Below, in pieces: positions 33,530 to 38,612 of a DNA stretch of 38,612 bases (position 1 is its first letter; each line of letters starts with the position of its first letter). The stretch covers positions 1 to 38,612 of the forward strand of contig JAQXKS010000077.1 of the NCBI GenBank assembly GCA_029010575.1, read 5' to 3'. Source of the stretch: Bacteroidales bacterium (GTDB lineage: Bacteria; Bacteroidota; Bacteroidia; Bacteroidales; UBA932). The translations under genes and the position numbers were made by a program. The notes under the pieces were generated by a model, which had not been told where the DNA came from, did not search any database, and saw only the letters and a program-made list of their open reading frames with translations.

Positions 33530-34484
33530 AATAGAAGGGGTAGATCCGGTTGAGATTTACGGTGCTGGAAACTGCAATATAGAACTGATGAAGAGAAAAT
33601 TCCCTAAAGCTACTCTTCATGCAAGGGGAAATGTCATAGCCATTGGGGGAGAGCCCGAAGAATCTGCCCTGCTCTACTCCCGCATTCAGGAACTTATAGA
33701 GATGAAAAGAAGAGGATTCGCAAGCGAGCGCGAAGAGGAGTTTCTGGAGCGGTTCTTCGACAAGAACGAGTACCACACTACAGTCGAGGAGGTATTATAT
33801 GAGAACGCAGATTCGGACATAATCCTATGGGGAAACAGAGGAAAGGCCATCAAGGCAAAGACCAGAAACCAAAAGAGATTGCTTAAAGAATATCCACATA
33901 ACGATCTTATCTTCGCCATAGGTCCGGCCGGTACAGGCAAGACATACACAGCAATAGCTCTTGCTGTGAGAGCTCTGAAAAACAGGGAGGTCAGAAGACT
34001 CATACTTACCAGGCCTGCTGTCGAGGCAGGAGAACGACTGGGCTTCCTTCCAGGTGATCTTAAAGAGAAACTTGATCCCTACCTCCAGCCACTCTACGAT
34101 GCACTTGGAGATATGATAGATAGCAAAAAGCTCCAGTCATATTTAGAGGAGGGTGTAATACAAATCGTCCCTTTGGCATATATGAGGGGAAGGACTCTTG
34201 ACAATGCCTTCGTTATACTGGACGAGGCTCAAAACACTACACTGGGTCAGCTCAAGATGTTCCTTACCAGAATGGGAAGCAATGCCAAATTTATAGTCAC
34301 AGGTGACGCCACACAGATAGACCTGCCCAATAAAAAAGAGTCCGGTCTGATTAAAGGGACCGAACTCCTCAAAGATATCAAGGGAATTAGTATTATCAAC
34401 TTCGGCAAGGAGGATATTGTAAGACATCCTCTTGTTACCAAGATAATAAAGGCATTCGAAGCACAGACCGATTCTCTACCATGA
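33519..34484 (+). CDS. PhoH family ATPase
   Basis: A 321-residue PhoH-like P-loop protein, probably an RNA-associated ATPase or helicase. The N-terminal KH-like region (about 1-100) precedes Walker A GPAGTGKTYTAIALAV. The hallmark segment is ILTRPAVEAGERLGFLPGDL, with Walker B VILDEAQNTTLGQLKMFLTR and the final FIVTGDATQIDLP. The ATG at 33519 is chosen over an upstream TTG (33510); both lie inside the end of capA, so translation is coupled. Its 3' end overlaps the TPM gene on the other strand by nine bases. YbeY often accompanies PhoH, but it is not in the window. Confidence 0.95.
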   Translation: MQIEIEGVDPVEIYGAGNCNIELMKRKFPKATLHARGNVIAIGGEPEESALLYSRIQELIEMKRRGFASEREEEFLERFFDKNEYHTTVEEVLYENADSDIILWGNRGKAIKAKTRNQKRLLKEYPHNDLIFAIGPAGTGKTYTAIALAVRALKNREVRRLILTRPAVEAGERLGFLPGDLKEKLDPYLQPLYDALGDMIDSKKLQSYLEEGVIQIVPLAYMRGRTLDNAFVILDEAQNTTLGQLKMFLTRMGSNAKFIVTGDATQIDLPNKKESGLIKGTELLKDIKGISIINFGKEDIVRHPLVTKIIKAFEAQTDSLP

Positions 34485-35285
34485 GCCTCCGGCTCCACCA
34501 CCACCAAAGTGTCCGCCTCCGAAACCACCGGTAAATCCACCACCTCCAAAACCTGAGTGACCACCGCCTCCCCTTCCGGAGGACTTGAAGATTTCAGAGA
34601 GGATAATAGCATCCACTATATCCTTTGTCACTGAAGATTTGCCACTCTGTATGACCTTGCTCTTTCTGGGGGCGATAATCAACAGGAGTATCCATATTAC
34701 TCCCAACATCACCACCAGAGCTATGATGTCCAGCAGAAGGTCTTCTTCATCACCGGACTCGTACTCTTTTGCAGAATACTCACCACCGGCGAGTTTCATA
34801 AGGACATTCACCGCATTGGATACACCGTGATAGTATTCATTATTCTTGAATTCCGGTATCATCTCCTGTTCGATGATACGCTTGGCTGTAGCATCAGGAA
34901 TTGCACCTTCAAGACCGTAACCAGTTGCGATGAAGACCTCTCCACGGCTGCTTCCAACCTTGGGCTTTATCAATATTACTATACCGTTGTCAAATTCCTT
35001 ATTTCCCACGCCCCACTGCTCACCGACTTGCTGGGCATACTCGGCAATCGGGTATCCATCCAGATCCTTTACAGTCACTACCACTATCCTATTGGATGTG
35101 GAATCAGCAAATCTTACAAGAGTTGAATTGAGTTCATTCTGCTGTGACTGTGAGAAGATTCCTGCAAAGTCATTGACAGGAAGCGAAACAGAAGGCTTTT
35201 TCACTATGCCGGCACACAGGCTGGCACATTGAAAGAAGACCAACATGGTTATCAGGGAAAGTCTATTCACCAAATGAGATTTCAT
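34476..35285 (-). CDS. TPM-domain membrane protein with glycine-rich tail
   Basis: An exported, membrane-anchored protein of about 269 residues with a signal peptide and a TPM_phosphatase domain (about residues 30-150). The family core reads VNDFAGIFSQSQQNEL, then DNGIVILIKPK and FIATGYGLEGAIPD. One transmembrane helix lies near residues 180-205, and a glycine-histidine-phenylalanine tail (GGGGHSGFGGGGF type) ends the protein, as in YgcG-like proteins. The start at 35285 begins a normal signal peptide; an ATG four codons upstream is also possible. The 5' end overlaps the second TPM gene by 23 bases. It is the last gene of the FISUMP-lemA run. Confidence 0.88.
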   Translation of the reverse strand: MKSHLVNRLSLITMLVFFQCASLCAGIVKKPSVSLPVNDFAGIFSQSQQNELNSTLVRFADSTSNRIVVVTVKDLDGYPIAEYAQQVGEQWGVGNKEFDNGIVILIKPKVGSSRGEVFIATGYGLEGAIPDATAKRIIEQEMIPEFKNNEYYHGVSNAVNVLMKLAGGEYSAKEYESGDEEDLLLDIIALVVMLGVIWILLLIIAPRKSKVIQSGKSSVTKDIVDAIILSEIFKSSGRGGGGHSGFGGGGFTGGFGGGHFGGGGAGGSW

Positions 35286-35700
35286 CCGAAAGTTCATTTA
35301 CATCATTTTTAGAGTAAGGGAAATAGGTTTTAAGCTTTTCACCCACCATTCCGACCGCATCAGTAAGTCCCTTTTCAAAATCTCCATTTGCGAAACTACT
35401 TACCATACAATCCCTTACATCGTTCCAGAAATCAGCGCCTACCTTTTCATTGATACCACTGTCACCTATTATGGAAAGCGAGCGACTCTGGTAAGCGACA
35501 TAAATCAATACTCCGTTATGCAGATTTGTATTGCACATACCAAGTTTATTGAAAACATGGGCTGCCCTTTCACAAGGGTCTCCCTTACAGACGGATTCTA
35601 TGTGAATGCGAATCTCGCCTGAGGTATTTTTTTCAGCCTTTGCTATAGATTCAACCATACGCTTCTGCGCATGTTTGTCCAGAATTTCTTTGACTCTCAT
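35263..35700 (-). CDS. TPM-domain soluble protein
   Basis: A 145-residue stand-alone TPM domain without signal peptide or membrane helix. Recognisable blocks are IAKAEKNTSGEIRIHIE and HNGVLIYVAYQSRSLSIIGDSGINEKVG, which match the second type of TPM protein found next to LemA. It starts on the lemA stop (TAATG overlap) and ends inside the next TPM gene. The lemA-TPM-TPM order is common in Bacteroidetes and suggests a shared envelope role, although biochemical function is not settled. Confidence 0.88.
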   Translation of the reverse strand: MRVKEILDKHAQKRMVESIAKAEKNTSGEIRIHIESVCKGDPCERAAHVFNKLGMCNTNLHNGVLIYVAYQSRSLSIIGDSGINEKVGADFWNDVRDCMVSSFANGDFEKGLTDAVGMVGEKLKTYFPYSKNDVNELSDEISFGE

Positions 35701-36293
35701 TATTCAAAAGAGACTTTGGGTGCAGTAGCTGCTCCTTCCTGAGATTTGAAATATCCCTTCTTTTCAAAACCGAAAAGTGATGCGATGATATTGTCCGGGA
35801 ATTTGCGAATCATTGTATTGTACTGCTGTGCAGATTCATTGAATTTATTTCTCTCTACTGTAATTCTGTTTTCAGTACCTTCAATCTGAGCCTGAAGTTC
35901 GAGGAAATTCTGATTTGCCTTCAGATCAGGATACTGTTCAACAGATACCAAAAGTCTTCCTACTGCTGCCGAGAGTTCACTCTGAGCACTCTGGAATGCA
36001 GCAATCTGTTCTTCGGTAAGGTTGGTAGGATCGATGACTGTCTGAGTTGCCTTTGCGCGAGCATTGATGACAGCCTCCAGAGTGCTTGACTCATGTGAAG
36101 CATAACCCTTGACAGTGGCCACGAGATTGGGAATGAGGTCCATTCTTCTCTGATATACATTTTCGACCTGAGACCAGGCTTTCTGTACATTTTCATCCAT
36201 TCTGACCATTGAGTTATAAGAATTCTTAACCCAGAAAAACAAGATAGCAACGACAGCTATCACTGCTATCCATATCCATGTACTTTTTTTCAT
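35700..36293 (-). CDS. lemA: LemA family protein
   Basis: A 197-residue protein with one N-terminal transmembrane helix (about residues 5-24) and a helical LemA domain. The diagnostic stretch is SYNSMVRMDENVQKAWSQVE, then VYQRRMDLIPNLVATVKGYA and ARAKATQ. YPDLKANQNFLELQAQIEGT and the NTMIRKFPDNIIASLFGF region follow. The family has no agreed function. It lies 21 bases after the FISUMP lipoprotein stop and overlaps the TPM gene by one base, so the group may be transcribed from the FISUMP promoter; no separate box is evident in the short gap. Confidence 0.94.
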   Translation of the reverse strand: MKKSTWIWIAVIAVVAILFFWVKNSYNSMVRMDENVQKAWSQVENVYQRRMDLIPNLVATVKGYASHESSTLEAVINARAKATQTVIDPTNLTEEQIAAFQSAQSELSAAVGRLLVSVEQYPDLKANQNFLELQAQIEGTENRITVERNKFNESAQQYNTMIRKFPDNIIASLFGFEKKGYFKSQEGAATAPKVSFE

Positions 36294-36314
36294 AAACGTA
36301 TAATAATTAGTTGA

Positions 36315-37334
36315 TTATTTCAGTTTTACACATCTTACGGAGATACCATAACTATCTTTGTCAACATAGTGAAGGTTGAAAGCACTGCTATTATAATGGA
36401 TGTAACGGTAGCAGGCTTCCTGTCCATCATTGACCTCTTTGGAACTCCACCACATTCCATAAACGGAGACATTTTCAAAATTCTGATAATTGTCAGAAGA
36501 GTTTCCCACGGGTATACCGTTCCATCCCGAATCATTTGAATGATTGTTGTCAGGCGAGTAGGGCCACATATTTTCACCGTTGAGTGTAACAGAGGCCGAA
36601 CATATTGAGCCAAGTCCTTCCCAAGTATCGAGAAAGTCCAGAGGCTCTCCACCGTTTAGGGCCTTAGCCAAATCTTCCCAGTCCTCTCCTGTGGGAATTG
36701 ACCATCCTTCAGGACAGATTCCTTGCGGACCATTGCCAAGACCGCTGCCTGAGTGTGATGAGGTAGCTTCGTTCCATGAGTATAGTCTGCCGAAGAGTTT
36801 GTCAATAGATCCCGAGTTCTCATAAGCGACACCCACCGGAGCTTCAGGAGTACCGGCATAGGCAAGGTTCTCCACGAACCATGTAAGGTTTCCGTAATCC
36901 TTAATCATGTACTCATATCCGTCACGCGGATCAGTGAATGTTCTGTCAGAGGCTTTAAGGCCAGAGACCGAAGAGGTGTTGATTGCTGTAATCTCTATGT
37001 TTTTGGTAGATATATAATATCCTGGGGCCTCTGCAGTGAGTTCTATTGAATATGTTCCTGGGGTTTGAGGAACTTTGAATGTTATGTTCCTGTCCCAAAG
37101 AGTATCTATGCCCAACTCAGGTGAATACCAAAAGTATGCAGGATTTTTGGGTGTAGTGATCCCCTCTGCGTAGGCAGATACTATCTCGTTGGTTACTACA
37201 TACGTAGGTATTGAACAGGTCACACTTCCCTTCATAAACTCTTTTGTAGCCTCCTCTTCCTTTTTGCATCCTGAGAAGAGAATGAATGAAAGAGTCAGCA
37301 GTGTCAATATAAAACCGTATCTGGTATGTGTCAT
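36315..37334 (-). CDS. FISUMP-domain lipoprotein
   Basis: A surface or periplasmic lipoprotein of 339 residues. The lipobox is LFSGC, with the acylated Cys at about residue 23 followed by KKEEE. An Ig-like or PKD-like segment covers about residues 40-120. The FISUMP domain (named after a Fibrobacter family) follows from about residue 125: RDGYEYMIKDYGNLTWFVEN, then RLYSWNEAT, CPEGWSIPTGEDW and a C-terminal GISVRCVKLK. Function is unknown. Its divergent neighbour is the ApbE lipoprotein gene. The start at 37334 is an ATG directly before a normal lipoprotein signal. Confidence 0.9.
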   Translation of the reverse strand: MTHTRYGFILTLLTLSFILFSGCKKEEEATKEFMKGSVTCSIPTYVVTNEIVSAYAEGITTPKNPAYFWYSPELGIDTLWDRNITFKVPQTPGTYSIELTAEAPGYYISTKNIEITAINTSSVSGLKASDRTFTDPRDGYEYMIKDYGNLTWFVENLAYAGTPEAPVGVAYENSGSIDKLFGRLYSWNEATSSHSGSGLGNGPQGICPEGWSIPTGEDWEDLAKALNGGEPLDFLDTWEGLGSICSASVTLNGENMWPYSPDNNHSNDSGWNGIPVGNSSDNYQNFENVSVYGMWWSSKEVNDGQEACYRYIHYNSSAFNLHYVDKDSYGISVRCVKLK

Positions 37335-37365
37335 ACTATTATAGCTATACTTTAGTCATAAAATA

Positions 37366-37398
37366 CAAATATGAAGAAAAAAAACTAATTTTGTACAA
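37366..37398. promoter_or_regulatory. divergent -7 boxes: FISUMP gene (-) and ApbE gene (+)
   Basis: Plus strand: TAATTTTG at 37386-37393 (exact), about 22 bases before the ApbE ATG. Minus strand: CATATTTG at 37373-37366 (one base off), with TTG at 37398-37396, a 22-base spacer. The elements interleave in an 81-base gap. Confidence 0.55.
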
Positions 37399-37415
37399 GT
37401 TAAATACCAATAAAT

Positions 37416-38432
37416 ATGCCGAAAAGAATATACCGAGTCAGTTTGCTGTTTACTCTTTCACTCCTGACAATGACAACAACGGGGTGCAAGCAGGGTTACA
37501 GGCGAATAGAAGGTTTTGCCCAAGGGGGTACATTTCATATTATTTACTCTCCGCAAGGTGATGAGAAAGAGATCTCAAGCATGGTAAACTCAGTCCTGAA
37601 CCAAATTGAAAATACATTATCAGGATACAACCCCGAATCTGTTATCTCCCGGTTCAACAATTCCGCAATCGGGAGCGATATAGAGCTTAACAAATATTTC
37701 ATTGAGCTTTTCAAAATATCTGATTCAATCAGTCGTATCACGCAGGGATTCTTCGATGTGAGCGCAGGTCCTCTCTTCGACTACTGGGGCTTCGGCTTCA
37801 AAAGTGGAGAGAGTATGGATTCCCTTATTATCAATGCTGTGGAGAGAGGGGCAATAGACTCTATAAAGAGCTTTTGCGGAATGGATATGTTCGAGCTCAA
37901 AGGGGATAGAATACACAAGCTTGATTCACGCGCAAGACTGAATTTCAACGCAATAGCACAAGGTTATACATGCGATGTAATTGCCGACTCCCTCAGGAAC
38001 AGAGGCGTAGAAAACTACCTTGTCGAGGTGGGAATGGAGATTGTTTGCAAGGGCAGAAACGCCAAGGGGGGCAAATGGCGTATAGGCATAGACAAGCCTG
38101 TGGATGGCAACATGAATGCCGGTGAGAACATTCAGGAAATAATAGAGGTAACTGACTGCGGAATCGTCACTTCAGGAAACTACCGCAAATTCTTTATCAT
38201 TGACGGCGAAAAATACGCCCATTCAATAGATCCTCATACAGGTTTCCCCACCCACCATAATCTACTGAGTGCCACCATTATAGCAAAAGACGCAACAGTC
38301 GCGGACGCACTTGCGACATTCGCCATGTCTGCCGGCACACAGACCGCAGAAGAGTTCTTCAGTTCACGCAGTGATACCAAGGCATATCTTATATGCGGTG
38401 ACAATGTAATAAAGATAGGTGATTGGAAATAA
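37416..38432 (+). CDS. ApbE family FAD:protein FMN transferase (lipoprotein)
   Basis: Attaches FMN covalently to Ser/Thr of target flavoproteins such as NqrB/NqrC or RnfG/RnfD, in the periplasm. A lipoprotein signal ends in TTTGC (Cys at about residue 24). The ApbE core shows AQGGTFHIIY, ARLNFNAIAQGYTCDVIADS, VEVGMEIVCKG, GIVTSGNYRKFF and AHSIDPHTGFP with the Mg-binding Asp. Length is 338 residues, normal for ApbE. No target operon (nqr/rnf) is in the window. The 3' flank leads directly to an insertion element. Confidence 0.95.
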   Translation: MPKRIYRVSLLFTLSLLTMTTTGCKQGYRRIEGFAQGGTFHIIYSPQGDEKEISSMVNSVLNQIENTLSGYNPESVISRFNNSAIGSDIELNKYFIELFKISDSISRITQGFFDVSAGPLFDYWGFGFKSGESMDSLIINAVERGAIDSIKSFCGMDMFELKGDRIHKLDSRARLNFNAIAQGYTCDVIADSLRNRGVENYLVEVGMEIVCKGRNAKGGKWRIGIDKPVDGNMNAGENIQEIIEVTDCGIVTSGNYRKFFIIDGEKYAHSIDPHTGFPTHHNLLSATIIAKDATVADALATFAMSAGTQTAEEFFSSRSDTKAYLICGDNVIKIGDWK

Positions 38433-38482
38433 GAGGCATAAAACCAAAGGGTGACCTCTAAGTCATTTTGTACTTTGACATG

Positions 38483-38516
38483 AACCCCGAAAGTTAGACA
38501 AAAAACTTTCGGGGTT
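38483..38516 (+). promoter_or_regulatory. perfect hairpin at the IS left end
   Basis: A 13-base perfect stem (38483-38495 with 38504-38516) and an eight-base loop, formed partly by the inverted repeat itself, ending five bases before the OrfA ATG. It is followed by only a short T run, so it could act as a terminator and, in transcripts entering from outside, would fold the region where ribosomes bind. Confidence 0.75.
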
Positions 38517-38521
38517 TTGTT

Positions 38522-38612
38522 ATGAAATTTTGTTTTGAAATTAAGCTGGAAGCTGTTAAACGTTACTTGTCAGGTTATACTGAAAGACAGGTTACAGAAC
38601 ATTATGGTGTTA
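38522..38612 (+). CDS. IS3-family transposase OrfA, N-terminal fragment
   Basis: An ATG at 38522 opens a frame that reaches the window edge, giving thirty residues: MKFCFEIKLEAVKRYLSG, then YTERQVTEHYGV. This is the start of a helix-turn-helix transposase OrfA (IS3 or IS150 type), in which the EFKLEAVxxYL block leads into an HTH that binds the element's ends. The reading frame continues past the end, so length and frameshift site cannot be assessed. Confidence 0.87.
   Translation, partial: MKFCFEIKLEAVKRYLSGYTERQVTEHYGV

Larger units (their letters stand above)
38476..38612 (+). mobile_element. IS3-family element, left end (partial)
   Basis: A terminal inverted repeat at 38476-38499 matches 19 of 24 positions of the repeat at 106-129 and is followed by the start of an OrfA. 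It reads in the same direction as the fragment at the left border. The two could be copies of one element or of close relatives. The body is cut off by the window edge. Confidence 0.85.

Noticed and set aside
38432-38462. Weak inverted repeat after ApbE as terminator
   Set aside because: Only five pairs around a long loop and no proper T-run; not convincing.
1-38612. Small circular plasmid or phage closed through one IS copy
   Set aside because: The content is core chromosomal (pnp, rpsO, leuS, holA, fab genes), and no replication or phage genes were seen.

Overview
The window is a gene-dense stretch of chromosome from a member of the Bacteroidota, most likely order Bacteroidales. Several things point there. 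Promoters match the Bacteroidetes pattern (TTTG, about 19-20 bases, then TAnnTTTG). Lineage-typical families are present: DUF3667, DUF4491, DUF2795, a FISUMP lipoprotein and LemA/TPM proteins. A serine palmitoyltransferase points to sphingolipid synthesis. No rRNA, tRNA, CRISPR array or prophage was seen, and no gene-free stretch exceeds about 130 bases.

Layout, left to right. Bases 1-129 are the right end of an IS3-family element (OrfB C-terminus plus inverted repeat). The minus strand then carries pnp, rpsO and a fatty-acid operon (fabH-fabF-fabZ-fabG), followed by a methyltransferase-glsA pair. A compact divergent promoter at about 8.1 kb starts a plus-strand operon of four overlapping genes: a DUF3667 zinc-ribbon membrane protein, an HD phosphohydrolase, an EptA-like phosphoethanolamine transferase and a diacylglycerol/sphingosine-kinase-like lipid kinase. 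It meets a minus operon (CDF cation exporter, esterase, bile-acid-symporter-like transporter) tail to tail. Next come queD-queE, with folE convergent to them; all three enzymes serve 7-deazaguanine synthesis.

From 17 to 25 kb lie an orphan LolD-like ABC ATPase, a PduO-type cobalamin adenosyltransferase, DUF2795 and DUF4491 proteins, the minus operon spt-(PD-(D/E)XK protein)-cca, holA, a coupled pair of AraC-type regulators (the first membrane-anchored) and a YitT protein. From 25 to 31 kb a minus operon runs SPOR lipoprotein-gcvT-degenerate M28/TonB protein-leuS-yitT. The right part holds DUF389-CapA-PhoH (plus), a FISUMP lipoprotein-lemA-TPM-TPM run (minus) and an ApbE lipoprotein (plus). 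From 38476 to the end is the left end of an IS3-family element.

Most of the window is core genome. The points most worth attention are: the four-gene lipid-head-group-like operon near a sphingolipid gene; the M28-fold protein that has lost four of six active-site residues and carries a TonB C-terminal domain; the AraC pair with a strong palindrome upstream; a hairpin at the IS left end placed to block impinging expression; and matching IS ends at both borders, which suggest the window is a contig bounded by one repeated element.
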